Source: Macrolepiota albuminosa
Lineage: Eukaryota > Basidiomycota > Agaricomycetes > Agaricales > Agaricaceae
Direction: 5' to 3'
Assembly: GCA_027475525.1 (NCBI GenBank)
Contig: JAMWFC010000051.1
Span: forward strand, 1,005,205-1,069,204
Length of the DNA: 64,000 nucleotides
How positions within the stretch are numbered: position 1 is the stretch's first letter; every line of letters begins with the position of its first letter. Shown piece after piece: positions 32,159-43,595 of this stretch. The position numbers were made by a program, and so were the translations under genes. Below the pieces are notes generated by a model. The model was given only the letters and a program-made list of their open reading frames with translations. It ran no database searches and was not told the origin of the DNA.

Positions 32159-35085
32159 CTACCAATCCATTTTCTTCGAAGGCTTCGATGACACTGGTAT
32201 CTTCGTGCCCTGATAACCAAAGCCGTCCAACCAAGGCCATTGCTGTGACCTTTTCTGCTCGAATTCCTCGATTGCCTCTCCCTTCTGCATCGTCAAAGCA
32301 ATGTCGTCCAACCCATTAAGCAAACAATGACGTCTGAAAGCGTCCGTCACAAAAGGGATTGGTGCCTTGCCATTGGGCCTCCGGACTTCCTGCTTCTCAA
32401 GGTCGACCTCCAGCTCTAAGCCAGCTTCAGCATCCTCCGCCAATGCGCGACAATCCTCCTGGGCCAATACCACTGGAAGCATGCCATTCTGCATTGAATT
32501 ATTCTGGAAGATATCAGCGAAGCTGGGCGCAATGATACAACGGATGCCGAAGTCATTCCTGCAACAAATAGTTAGCATTTCGTCACGAGATGTAGATCAA
32601 GAGGACTCACAAACTCCAAGGTGCATGTTCGCGAGAGCTGCCACATCCAAAGTTCTTCCCTGTGACCACTAAAATCCTGGCTTTGTCGTACGGTTTACGA
32701 TTGAGAACAAAATCAGTATCCTTGCCAGTAAGTGGATCCTTGCGTAAGGTGTAGAATAGTGCGTTAGCCAGTCCAGTCCGTTTCAAAGTTTTCAAGAATT
32801 GCTTTGGAATAATCATGTCGGTGTCGACATTTTCGATGTGCAATGGGGCAGCAATTCCCTTGACGACCGTGAATTTCTCAACACCGCTAGGCAAGTCCTT
32901 TGGAGGTAAGGGAGCGGATGTCATCGTCTGATGACGTTGAGGTTGGGGTGCAGGTGACACTTGCTAGGCAAGTCCTTTGGAGGTAAGGGAGCGGATGTCA
33001 TCGTCTGATGACGTTGAGGTTGGGGTGCAGGTGACACTTGAGGAGCGTCAAGGAAGTCAGACGCACTAACGAGCTTCAACTTCGGAGCCGTTGCAATCTT
33101 GGCCTCTGCAGCTGGACCAAGGAATTTCCGCACATCTGTCAGTTTTCCTGTGAGAGCGGCTGCTGCTGCCATAGCAGGACTGAGCAGATGTGTACGGCCA
33201 CCAGAACCTTGACGACCCTCAAAGTTGCGATTGCTCGTACTGGCACAACGTTCGCCCGGTGCTAGTTGATCAGGGTTCATCCCCAAACACATAGAACATC
33301 CGGCCTCACGCCAATCGAATCCAGCGCGCTTGAAGAGAACGTCAAGTGCTTCTGCTTCAGCATGCTGTTTGACCAATCCAGAACCTGGAACAATCATTGC
33401 GTGAACATTTGGCGCGACCTTCGCGTCAGGACCGGCTGCTAGAACAATCCTGGCAGCAGAACGGAGATCTTCAATTCGACTGTTAGTGCAAGAACCGATG
33501 AAAACTTTCTGGCTGCTAGAACAATCCTGGCAGCAGAACGGAGATCTTCAATTCGACTGTTAGTGCAAGAACCGATGAAAACTTTCTGACTACGATATCT
33601 TCCATGGGAGTATTGGGCATCAGACCCATATAAGCCAAAGAGCGTTCTGCAGAGGCGCGCCGTACTTGGTCAGAGATGGTCGACGGATCTGGGACGGAGC
33701 CCGTAATGGGCACGACATCCTGGGAGAAGTACCCCACGTAACAGTGGGGATGATGTCGGAAGCAGGGATGTTGATATCTATATCAAACGTGGCACCATCA
33801 TCGGTCTTCAAAGTCTTCCAATACTCGACTGCCCGATCCCAAGATTCGCCTTGGGGGCAGAGGACGGTCCTTGATATACTGGAAGGTAATCTCGTCAGGA
33901 GCAACCATTCCGGCACGAGCACCAGCCTCAATGCTCATGTTGCAAACACTCATGCGTGGAAGGTAATCTCGTCAGGAGCAACCATTCCGGCACGAGCACC
34001 AGCCTCAATGCTCATGTTGCAAACACTCATGCGTGCCTCCATGCTAAATCCACGGAACACGGAACCTGCATACTCATGACACAGTTTGTGCCCCCAGCAG
34101 TGCCAATGACGCCAATGATGTGCAAGACGACATCTTTCGATGTAACACCTTCGAGAAGGTCGCCGTCGACGGTGATACGCATATTTTTGCTCTTCTTCTG
34201 CAAAAGAGTCTGTGTCGCCAGCACATGTTCAACTTCTGAAGTGCCGATACCAAACGCCAAAGATCCGAAGGCACCATGGGCTAGAGGCAATATTCAATTC
34301 AGCCCTATCATGAACGTGAAACAAGTAAAACATACTTGAAGTGTGCGAATCACCGCACACGCAGGTAATGCCTGGGAGCTATGAAAATTTTTTGAGTCTG
34401 GTTCCACGAGAATGGAGACATTCGACAAACAGTAAAGCCTTGTTCCGGCCCAATAACGTGGACAATCCCTGTTATCGAAAATGGTAGTGAGAAACGGCTA
34501 CGGAGAAGATGAAACAATGTCTGACCTTGACGTCTGTCCTTCATTCCGAAGTAGGTCACACCAAATTCTTTCACATTTTCTTCGAGGGCAGCACATTGCG
34601 CACGCGAGTCAGGCTCAGCGATAAAGGAGCCTACATCTTTGAAATCTTTGCGAGAAACCGTCCTACGAGCAAGTAAGTCCCACAATGTGACACCAGAAGG
34701 CGAGAACGCACGGGATATTATGGTCAACTGTCGCGAGAGTGCAGTCTGGCCGGCGCACAGGCCTGTTTGCGTTGCGGCTGTCAAGAGTGTGTCAGACAAA
34801 GATCTGATGTTCAGTGTTAGTACAACTCACAGTCCTTCAAATGCTTGTGGACTGGTGACTTCATGAACCAAATGACTTGGATAGATGAGCAAGGTCTTCC
34901 TTATGAATGTATTTTGAACCTACCGATCGATGTATATAAGTGCTAGACCATCATCGTTAATGTCTCTAAAGGAGACTACGTCAGGGTTTTTACTTGAGCG
35001 TAGTTTGTAGGGAAAGTGCATACACAACGTGATCATCCCAAATCTTGTCATAGAGCGTTCTTGGGGAGGAGACGAGAGCAGGCAT
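32159..35085 (-). CDS. LEU1: 3-isopropylmalate dehydratase (isopropylmalate isomerase)
   Basis: This enzyme of leucine biosynthesis interconverts 2- and 3-isopropylmalate with a 4Fe-4S cluster. It starts [21 protein letters not shown]. The large domain shows [102 protein letters not shown] and [32 protein letters not shown]. These include the three cluster cysteines. The fused small domain shows [20 protein letters not shown] and [14 protein letters not shown], ending SKPSKKMDW at 32159. As written the gene is broken by three 77-bp duplications and by small frame slips near 33589, 33850 and 34075. Every conserved block is present, so I judge the damage to be assembly error. Confidence 0.93.
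32886..33039. repeat. 77-bp perfect tandem duplication no. 3
   Basis: Copies start at 32886 and 32963, with one extra matching base at the right edge. It lies in the hinge between the large and small LEU1 domains. Collapsing one copy restores an open frame ([17 protein letters not shown]). Confidence 0.95.
33434..33587. repeat. 77-bp perfect tandem duplication no. 4
   Basis: Copies start at 33434 and 33511. It covers the LEU1 cluster-cysteine block ([11 protein letters not shown]), so that block is present twice. After collapsing, one more base is needed at the right junction to join MEDIVV to KVFIGSCT. Confidence 0.95.
33881..34034. repeat. 77-bp perfect tandem duplication no. 5
   Basis: Copies start at 33881 and 33958 (one further base matches on the left). 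It lies in the LEU1 block [24 protein letters not shown] one-base slip lies about 40 nt to the right, near 34075. Confidence 0.95.
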
Positions 35086-35422
35086 TGGATGTAGAACTCG
35101 AAAGAGTTTCAAAGCAAAAGCAAGAATACCCAATAATCTGCATATCGCGTTATTTAAATGACGTCTAAGTCGGAATTCTCTTTCGGCCGAACAGTCATTT
35201 TGGTGTGATCGGTTTTTTGTCGGACTTCGATCAGCCAATCAGCGTCAACAAGTTTGGAGAAAATATGGCACACGTTATCAGTTGCAGAACTACTTCGCAG
35301 TCCTTGTGACTGATTTCAATCTTTCAATAAAAACCCACACTACATTCCATAATGTTTTTGCCTTTTTAGACACAAATTAATGTACTTATATGTACTATAT
35401 TATCCCATTGATATTGTTTAAG

Positions 35423-36426
35423 TCAGAAGGCGTATGCAACAGGAAGAGATGTCAGTCCCATATAGACAGTCCATGTGCGATCCAAATTCACTACAGCTCG
35501 CAGGCCAAGAAACTTACGATGTCCGCCAAGAACATCGACTCGCCTGAAGCCATCTTTCATAGCAACAGGAACAAGTTCATGACTGACTCTAACTCTCTGT
35601 CTCGCAGAGAGGTCCAAGTTCCTCCTCTCACCAGCTGCAATTACACGTGCCATATCTCCTTCGGTCAATGGGATTCGCATGTACTCCCAGATGGCATCGA
35701 GGACGTCGCGAACGGTGCAATCAGGGATGTTGATTTCAATTGGGCCCCAACTCTCCATCCATGATGCAAGGATGGGATGGTCGGACTTGATCCACATGTT
35801 TGGCATAGGTGGCAACGTCGCTTTCTCTAGAAAGTTTGGCAACACAATTACTTGACGGCCTGTATGTCGCTTGGCAACATCTGGACGGTGGCTAATATCC
35901 CATTCTAAGAATGGCACTGACGGTTCTGCTGGATTGTAGATGAGTTGAGGATTGAGTCTAACCGGTACGGGGGTGCCCCAGGCGACCGCCGGGAAAGTGC
36001 CAGGCTCATAATATTCAGGTAGCGGATCATGCGGTTCGCTATCGTAAGGAAAAATAGGTGGAACAACTTCGATGGGTGGCCACACAGTGGGTGAATGCAG
36101 TTGAGGGACGGATGTCGGCTGTGTCCATGGAGTTGCTTGTGTCGTGGGTGGTGGTGTAGATTGTGCACCAAGATACGCATGTGCTAATGTCTGAGGGGTC
36201 TGCACGTATGGCGCAGATAATGCGACCGATGGATAAAGGGGAGGTTGCACTGTAGGGACTACAAAAATGAGAATAAGTAAGGAGAGGAATAACAGTAAGA
36301 GAGGGCGGGCGTCTCACCGAAGGGGTCAGTCTTGTCCTTGTCCGACCGTCGCTTCTTCCTCCGAGGTATGGATATACCTTGAGGAGTACATAAGCCTTGA
36401 TAAACATAGTAGAGGCTGGGTGACAT
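35423..36426 (-). CDS. DUF6699 family protein
   Basis: Exon 1 (from 36426) reads MSPSLYYVYQGLCTPQGISIPRRKKRRSDKDKTDPF. After an intron of about 60 nt, exon 2 continues with a Pro-rich spacer. The DUF6699-type domain follows: VPFLEWDISHRPDVAKRH, ATLPPMPNMWIKSDHPILASWMESWGPIEINIPDCTVRDVLDAIWEYMRIPLTEGDM, then RVSHELVPVAMKDGFRRVDVLGGHRKFLGLRAV, ending LPVAYAF. The pattern WD(I/V), then TVxDVLxAIxxYxxxPLT, then GxRRVDxLGG, is the family signature, which is expanded in Agaricomycetes. The function is unknown. The PRRKKRR stretch could act as a nuclear localisation signal. The gene is intact. Confidence 0.85.
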
Positions 36427-38373
36427 GGTATACTGGAGTCTTAAAGAGATGAAATAAGTGATGAAATAGTCCTGATTATATTTAGTATCCTGTTATCGAT
36501 GCACTAGATGTGGACAAATTGAACCCAAACTTGGCGCCCATGGGGTGCGCACGAGGATAGAGGGGGACCAAACAAAGTACTTAGCGAGAATCGAGTCGTC
36601 AAGACTCTTGGTATAAAAGAGACAGGAGACAAATGACCAACAGAGAATAAGACAAAAGTAGAAGAATAAGAAATTCTTGTTCCTGAGGCCTGAAGGCTGT
36701 CCAATGACGTTGTCAAGATCGTGACTTGCCATGCGACTATGTACTTATTTATTTCCTATGGCTCTCTTATTAAGCAATTCTTCTATTCGCTACTGATAAA
36801 CTCTTTCCTAATCCTACATTTCAAACCAGCATTACGCTTTCAAATCGCTTCCTAGATTCACGAGCTGACCAATTGTTGCAAAACCCACAATATCAAACAT
36901 ATCATTAGAGGCTGATCCTATAAGGTTTTTTGAGCCGCAATCAACACAACGGCTCGCTACAATAAGATCAAGGACGGGGACGATTGATGCAGTCATGGTC
37001 GACCAATTACTTGGCCAAGTCCGTCCACTTCTTCCGTCCCTGACAGGAGGCTCCACAAGATATCTCCGCGTGTCCAGGTCTCGACATCAAATCTCAAACA
37101 ATACTCATAATCGTCGTTGCGTACAAGACTTTCTTCTGAATATCTTCACACCCTTGAAGACTCGATCGGTGCGAGCGTAATGATTTTAGGATTACTTATG
37201 TAGATGATCAATCCGGCTTCGGATTATGGCGATGTGGCATTCATAAAACGTCATGCGGTCCCAGGATGTCAAGTGATAAGTATCGATAAGTCCTGATAGA
37301 TCGGATATTGTCGAGAGGTTGGTTGGTCCATGCAATGCGGCGGAGAGGTCTGACTTTGCGATCTTGTCTCTGTGACAAGATATTCGGGATCGCATAAAGT
37401 TACAGTCAAAGTCTAAAATCGTGATTTGCGAGCGGACAACATTCGCCATGATTCTCCATCTATGTGAGGCTATCCTCAAAAAATGATAATGATGACATGC
37501 CAATATGTTCAGAGTCCATGAAAACTGGAGAAAAAGTAGAACGTTACAGTGCTTACTTCTATAGAACAATTTTGAGCACTAAGAGACGCCATATGCATAG
37601 CTCTGCAGAGTACAGTTAAAGTGGCCTATAAGCAAAGACTTACTATATCAGGAAGGAGCTGCACAGTTGATCAGCCACAGTGGCTGTGCATCCAGTCTCA
37701 AACTTTCCCCACGGTCGTATAGTCCAGCAGCCCTCAAGACCGTTCACGACGCAATGGCCAAGTCCAAAAAGTATAGTCCTTCGTCTTGCTATTAAATAGG
37801 GCTGTACGCTCATTGACTCCCAGTCATACCAATCATAACCAGAACAAAAAGGCCCATAAAAACGGTATCAAGCGGCCCACCTCCTTCCGGTCACGCTCGC
37901 TGAAGGGTGTATGTGTTTTGTTTTTTCTTCTACTTAATTGGGACTGACAAATCTTTTAAGATTGATCCCAAGGTATTTTGTCCATATATATGGTTGTGCC
38001 GTTCGGAGGGCTTACAACATTTTCTAGTTCCGTCGCAATGCTCGGTATGCCCTTGCCGGCACGGTGCGTAATTTATGTTTTGTTGGTGACGCAAGTTGAT
38101 TTTCTTTGCAGATTCAAGCTCGCAAGGAGCAAAGGGCAGCTGCATCATAATCGCACTTGATTTATCCTCACATTTGAGCTTCGAAGAGGGGGTTACCTGG
38201 GGGAAGTGGTGCAGTCTTAGTTTGCTATGCATACAACACCACATTCTTAGACCACATTGCGGAACGTCCAAAAACCGCTTGAAAGAAAGTTGCAAAAAGA
38301 CTATTATGACCTTCAGTATGCGGAACAATTACGATTCGTACATGAAACGTAGTCCAGGACACTCGTGCACCCT
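36427..38373. other. long intergenic region, no gene assigned
   Basis: Minus-strand ORFs of 70-130 codons occur at 36493-36732, 36832-37056 and 37192-37569. None has a recognisable motif or clear splice partners. The last, MANVVRSQITILDFDCNFMRSRISCHRDKIAK onward, has fairly protein-like composition and might be an exon. Downstream of the TFIIIC gene, 37930-38370 likewise shows no convincing gene. No repeats were noticed. Confidence 0.4.
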
Positions 38374-40543
38374 TCACCGCAATCCCTGCAATGTCTTCGC
38401 ATTTCGATCCAATGTTGCTCTTAAACGCACCGCCTGAGGGTTTGTAAAGCAATGCCAACGTCCATGGATGGTAGTGACACTCACTGCAGCATCTTCTGGT
38501 CGCAAAGCACCTTTTGCCATATTATGCTTACCCGCTCTAGGTCTATGGCTCCTGTTGGCTATTGCTGTCTTGGCAGATCCACCGCTGTTTAAGAGTAGCG
38601 CTCGGCACTCCTCGTCTGATGCAGGATGTCCTTCCAGAAGTGAGAAGAACTTGTGACGTAGAACGGTTTTGATCTGCTCGAATGCATGTGAACTGTACCA
38701 TCCATCGCGTTCCTGCCTTCAATGAGTGAAGAAGGCGTTCAGTGGCGAACCTGTAAAACCCACATTACATTCCTCTCGAAGATCGTCGGGGTCATCAATC
38801 ATCTCTTTGAGCATAGGGTCAGTTATATCACACAGCTGAAACGCAGCCGTCTCTTTTGTGATGGATTGTCCATCAAAAATATGAGACTTCCTGTTCGAAG
38901 TTCAATCAACGCTACATTTGAGGAATCACAGGAATTCTTGCCTTCTATCTGCATCTTTATCAGTTCCCTCTTCCATTGCTCTTATCTGAGTGTTAGCGGC
39001 GGAACGTTCCTGTCGTCGTGTAATGACAGACGGTCGAGCTATTGGGTGATTGGCATTTCGGAAATACAGGCGTTGGAAGCTAGAGGGTTATCTCATTACA
39101 ATAAAATAGGCAAAGAGGACAAGACTTACAATCGTGCGTTACGGTCTTTACGAGGATCGAAGCAAAAGCGGACAAGGGTGTCACGCCAAGGACCATCCTG
39201 AAATACATAACAGACAAGGGGAAGAAGTGCTTTCGAGCTAAGGTTGGCGGTAAGTCCTCGTTCTTCGGAGGACGAGGAAAGATGCACTCACTTCAGTATC
39301 TCCCGAGATTCATTGGGAGCAAATTGATTGAGCAGGGACATACGGGTCCACACAGGCCGTTGGACGAAAAGCTACGCTAGACAATCATTTGCTTTGCAAG
39401 CTGGCAGTGAAATGCGACGCACATCTTCGAGTTTTGTCAAAATTGCCTTATCAACGATATTTCGCCCTTCTTCGACAGTTTGGGGAGGCTTGTCTGGGAC
39501 CTATGACCTCGAGGATGAAGACCCTTCACAATTATGACATGATGTAGCTTACGACTGCATCCGAGAACATGATACTCGCAGGACCATAACCCTTCCAACG
39601 CATTCTATTGATAAATCGTTTCTTCTCCTCGCCCGTCTCTTCGTCCACAGAGGTAGAAATCATTGAAGCAGAATTGGGGCGGAAGCTAAGGGGAAAGATG
39701 AGACGGTTCAGCGTGAATAGGGTTGGGAACTACTTGTATGCCTGAGGTATGGTCTGTCGGCTGAAGAGAGGGGGAGGAAAGAGCCGAAGGTTGCTTCTCA
39801 TAACTGCGGTATTTCGATTTTCAGAGTCATACTGAGAAATGGGTATCCCAGTCAGTTGGGGATCGAGGTCAATATCACTGTCCGTAGTCATCCCTGAAGG
39901 GCTTTCAGCAGGAACAGTATAGTCCGCTTTTTCTTCAGGAATGACATATGTCAATAAGGTGTCAGCTGGGAAAAACAGATTATCGCAAATGTTGCGCGAA
40001 AACGGATTAAGTGTATACCATCCATATTATCCATTGCGGCTCGAAGTCTCGAGACTGGGTCGTTCATGTTCGGTTGAAATTGATAATCAACCATACCTTT
40101 CAATCATTGGGAAACGCAGAAAAGATTTAGACTCAGTGACGATACTCACTTCGGAATCGAGCAGTTTTTGGAATGACCCCAATGACTTCTGTGGTGTATT
40201 CACCGATATAACCGTCATCCAGTCTGTTTTTTCTTCGTTTCTTTACAATTCTGAGAAGAATGTTGTTGGTGGCGACAACATCGCCAGGGACTGGGTGTGC
40301 AAACGGCTGATCCGGTCTTAATTTAAGCTCAATTAAGGTTTCTGTCTTGGATGCTGCGCGCTTGAATGCATTGTCCAGGGCTGACTGCCCGCCTAGGTTT
40401 GACATGGCCAGTGGCACAGAGGTCGGGCGAACATAACCAGGATACTCGATCGAGTAGAACGGAACCTGGGGCAGAGGGTACACTGCAGCTTGCAAGGAGC
40501 TATCAACCCCAGAAGAAATGGGTGTTTCTGATGAGGACTGCAT
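38374..40543 (-). CDS. TFIIIC subunit 5 (Tau95/Sfc1 homologue)
   Basis: This is a subunit of transcription factor IIIC, which recruits RNA polymerase III to tRNA genes. The first ATG at 40543 gives MQSSSETPISSGVDSS. The conserved N-domain follows: VPFYSIEYPGYVRPTSVPLAMSNLGGQSALDNAFKRAASKTETLIELKLRPDQPFAHPVPGDVVATNNILLRIVKKRRK, then GEYTTEVIGVIPKTARFRSMVDYQFQP. Later exons give LFPPPLFSRQTIPQAYKFRPN, VWTRMSLLNQFAPNESREIL, LVRFCFDPRKD and RDGWYSSHAFEQIRTVLRHKFFSLLEGHPASDEECRALL, with a last exon ending DRNAKTLQGLR at 38374. The order of blocks matches the family. About ten short introns are present and no damage is seen. Confidence 0.88.
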
Positions 40544-40705
40544 TGAACTTCCGGACAAATGAGCACACTGGGATGCTCCATTCGCGCGAGTCACGTGACT
40601 CGAACCTCATCCCTATAGCCGCATAGGCAGCGCTTCGACTGCTCCAACTGATTGAGATTCATTAAGAGTAAACATATACATGAATTACTGTAACGATATG
40701 ACGTA

Positions 40706-41246
40706 TTATTTTGGTGGCTGAGCGGCCTGTTTCATAGCTAGAAATTCATCCATGACTTCCTGAGCATCATGAAAATGACTTTTCAGAAGGTCCGGATACG
40801 CATTGTGAGGAACGTACCCTCGAGTTGATATCAACACCTGCTTTATTCATCTCCTCTGCCACCACTCTCATTTGCTCACGGAATTTAGAACTCATCAGGA
40901 GTTTAGCCATCTGGAATTTCGAAGGTTGAGCTCCAGCGCTCATATCAACGCCTTTGGTTACAATGAGTCAAAACATCGATTGACACTTTCTACACCGCAG
41001 CCTACCTGCTTCCTGCATAATTTCCATCAGTGCGCGAATGGAATTGACAGCTTCTGGGTGATTTGCTAGTTTACTAAAAACTGTAGTCTTTCGGAATGCT
41101 GCAGTGAAAGCCGATAGATCGCCAACGTCCCGAACCTGCGGGCTTGTTGAAAACGGACGGGAACAATGGACGTAGAGGATCTGGCGACGGGCGCGAGGAA
41201 TTACAGTCCTCGCAAGAGAGCCGAGAGAAGCCACAATACTGTTCAT
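40706..41246 (-). CDS. small mitochondrial-type protein, unknown function
   Basis: Three exons splice in frame to about 145 residues. The N-terminus MNSIVASLGSLARTVIPRARRQILYVHCSRPFSTS is a typical matrix-targeting presequence (Arg-rich, no acids, RPFSTS end). The mature part is helical: LSAFTAAFRKTTVFSKLANHPEAVNSIRALMEIMQEAGVDMSAG, QPSKFQMAKLLMSSKFREQMRVVAEEMNKAGVDINSR and EVMDEFLAMKQAAQPPK. The repeated AGVD helix pattern suggests internal duplication of a short helical unit. The function is unknown. It is divergent from PSF3, with 78 nt between the two start codons. Confidence 0.72.
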
Positions 41247-41309
41247 GGTGGTCCAGTCACAGAAATAAGTTAACTCCGCAGGAAATATCCGAAAGTATCG
41301 ACCCGACAC

Positions 41310-41463
41310 TTGGCCATAAATTGCATGGATCAAGATTACTTCTCCATCGACTCAATTCTTGCAGGAAATCAGGTAATTGTAGCAATTTGGCCATAAATTG
41401 CATGGATCAAGATTACTTCTCCATCGACTCAATTCTTGCAGGAAATCAGGTAATTGTAGCAAT
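41310..41463. repeat. 77-bp perfect tandem duplication no. 6
   Basis: Copies start at 41310 and 41387. Each carries the PSF3 start codon, all of its first exon and the first intron donor, so exon 1 occurs twice. Confidence 0.95.
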
Positions 41464-42276
41464 TGATGTATACCTGAGCTCATATTTGCTGCCGGGATAG
41501 AAAATTCAATGTGTGTTCAAGCAAGACCTTCCTGACGTCGGTCATCTGGGCGGCGGTTCGGACCGCGATGCAAGTCTGACTTCTACGAAACTTGAGATAT
41601 CATCTCAAAAATTCTCTAGATAACAGCATTGTCTAAGATACAGATACCTATCTGGCTAGCTTATGTACTCATTTATTCGTATGTTCATCTTCTATACTAT
41701 CTGAGTCTCTGTTCACGTTTTTCAGTGATTGGGCAGACTTCAACATTCCGACTGCATTTGGCCCAAGAGTACGTAACGCATTGAAAGCTGAAGCGCGGAG
41801 CGTACGTCTTACAGGCCTCGTTGGAGCTGGCGGATTGTGGTATGGGTTCGGTAAAACGATCAGCGACATGTATGTTGTCAAGACACCAAGTTTTCATATA
41901 GTACCGTCTAATTGCCTGTAAGACTGGCCGAAGAGCAAGCCAAAGAGTTCTCGGAAATGTTGACTAAGGTGGGATGGGCCTCAATCTCGATGTTTGACTG
42001 ATTATTAAGTTATCAAAAAGACATTCCGGGCACGCCTCATTGAAGTGATCGATCAAGCTCAACACTTTGCAGCCCTTGGACAGGTGGGAGCTGGAGGATC
42101 CTCTGGAGATACAGCACAGTTATTTAGGGAGGGATTAGATGCAACAGAACGTCAACGTGAGTCTTGAATACGGCGCATGAATTTGTTTTCATGACTGTGT
42201 AGTGTTTTCGTTGGCCCAAGAGAGTGCGAAAAGGACGAAAAAGTGGTATGAAGAAAGCGACCGGCCACGGCGATAA
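41325..42276 (+). CDS. PSF3: GINS complex subunit Psf3
   Basis: This is a subunit of the GINS complex of the CMG replicative helicase. Exon 1 encodes MDQDYFSIDSILAGNQ, the near-invariant Psf3 start. It occurs twice (ATG at 41325 and at 41402) because of the 77-bp duplication. Later exons give CVFKQDLPDVGHLGGGSDRDASL, LEIPIWLAYVL, YSDWADFNIPTAFGPRVRNALKAEARSVRLTGLVGAGGLWYGFGKTISDM, LAEEQAKEFSEMLTKTFRARLIEVIDQAQHFAALGQVG and LFSLAQESAKRTKKWYEESDRPRR, stopping at 42276. The second ATG is the one contiguous with the rest of the gene. The stop codon lies only 6 nt from that of PKR1 on the other strand. Confidence 0.92.
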
Positions 42277-42282
42277 TAAAAT

Positions 42283-42623
42283 TTATAAATCCTTCTTGAC
42301 TCCCTGCCCCCTTTCATCCTGCGACTGTTGCTCTGATATTTTTACACTCTTGAGTTCATTCACAACCCTGTTGTATATCATCTGTAAAACACAATGGCCA
42401 CTTTGTATTTGATCTTTACGCACCACTTAACGCTCGCCCAGAGTGCCAATTCCACACCTATCAGCACAAAAAGGTGTATGTTGCCAGACGTTAGAAACGC
42501 CAAAACAACCAAGACGAGAAACAAGAAGATAAAGGCACCATCCAGTATGGCCAGAAAGGAAGGATGCAGAGAGGAACCGGGCTCCAAAACTACAGCAAAA
42601 GCGCCCTCGTTAGAAGAGACCAT
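42283..42623 (-). CDS. PKR1: V-ATPase assembly factor Pkr1 homologue
   Basis: This is a small ER-membrane protein that assists assembly of the V-ATPase V0 sector. The ATG at 42623 gives MVSSNEGAFAVVLEPGSSLHPSFLAILDGAFIFLFLVLVVLAFLTSGNIHLFVLIGVELALWASVKWC. An intron follows (GTAAAG..TTACAG), then MIYNRVVNELKSVKISEQQSQDERGQGVKKDL. The block xxPGSSLHPxFL followed by two transmembrane helices and xWASxKW is the Pkr1 pattern. The ATG choice leaves a shorter N-terminus than usual, so an upstream exon in the 42640-42900 region (where duplication no. 7 lies) is possible. Confidence 0.85.
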
Positions 42624-42725
42624 TATTATTGAACCAGGCAGATGAAACGTTGGGAAACCTCGGGAAGGCGTCAATATTTGGTTTCAATTCTATATTGAGA
42701 TAAACCAGATATAAAATGAATTTCC

Positions 42726-42879
42726 GGACGACTGCTTTCTTCATTATTATCAAGAACTTTAAGGCTTGCATGTCTAGTATCTGGCTTATGGATTCTCCAA
42801 GTGGACGACTGCTTTCTTCATTATTATCAAGAACTTTAAGGCTTGCATGTCTAGTATCTGGCTTATGGATTCTCCAAGT
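42726..42879. repeat. 77-bp perfect tandem duplication no. 7
   Basis: Copies start at 42726 and 42803. It lies upstream of the PKR1 start on its leader side. Short ORFs spanning both copies are artefacts of the repeat. Confidence 0.95.
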
Positions 42880-43027
42880 TCGTATTTTTTTATCCATAGA
42901 AGGAGGCCACAACAACCCAATGGGAAGGTCGTTTTGAATGTGAAATGAAACGTGCTGCTGTCAAACTTTGAGTCTGCAACTCTTTTTTTCTTTGAATCTC
43001 CCCAGATTTTATTTCGAGGTCGGTATA

Positions 43028-43181
43028 TACATGCGATGGCTCTCTCATATGTTGTCTGAATCTACCCTATAGTACTTGTATGTGAGTTCGACAAGTCGAC
43101 CGGCTACATGCGATGGCTCTCTCATATGTTGTCTGAATCTACCCTATAGTACTTGTATGTGAGTTCGACAAGTCGACCGGC
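43028..43181. repeat. 77-bp perfect tandem duplication no. 8
   Basis: Copies start at 43028 and 43105, in sequence without any recognised gene. Confidence 0.95.
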
Positions 43182-43595
43182 TGGTATCTTTCTGGCGCTT
43201 AGGCTATCTCTTACTGTTCTCCCCGCTTGATCTCTTATTATTCCGTCTCCTGCCTCCTTTCAACCCGTGCCCTGAGATTATCTTTGTGTCACGAAAACCT
43301 CAGTCCTCCCATGGCATTCTCATCAAAGTTCCACTTCAATATATTATTATTGGTCACTCCCATACCTATCTCAAGGAAGGACCAACCGCCTTACTGTACT
43401 AACTAGAGGTCCATCTCCCTTCGACACCGTTTTTCCTTCCTTGACACTTGTTGACACAAACAATCTCACATATTCATCTTCACAAAATTATTACAGGTAA
43501 AGAAAAGAGTGGCGTCTCTGTCTGCCAGATGCTGCGCAAAAATGCACGAGATTGAAGGAACCGCCCTGCATGCAATCGACACTTCAAGCACAAAT

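Larger units (their letters stand above)
42624..43595. other. noncoding region with two 77-bp duplications
   Basis: This lies between the PKR1 start and the 3' end of the next minus-strand gene. It contains duplications no. 7 and no. 8. No further gene was recognised. Confidence 0.45.

Noticed and set aside
36493..37569. Minus-strand ORFs of 70-125 codons
   Set aside because: No motif, start context or splice partner supports them; kept only as part of the intergenic description.
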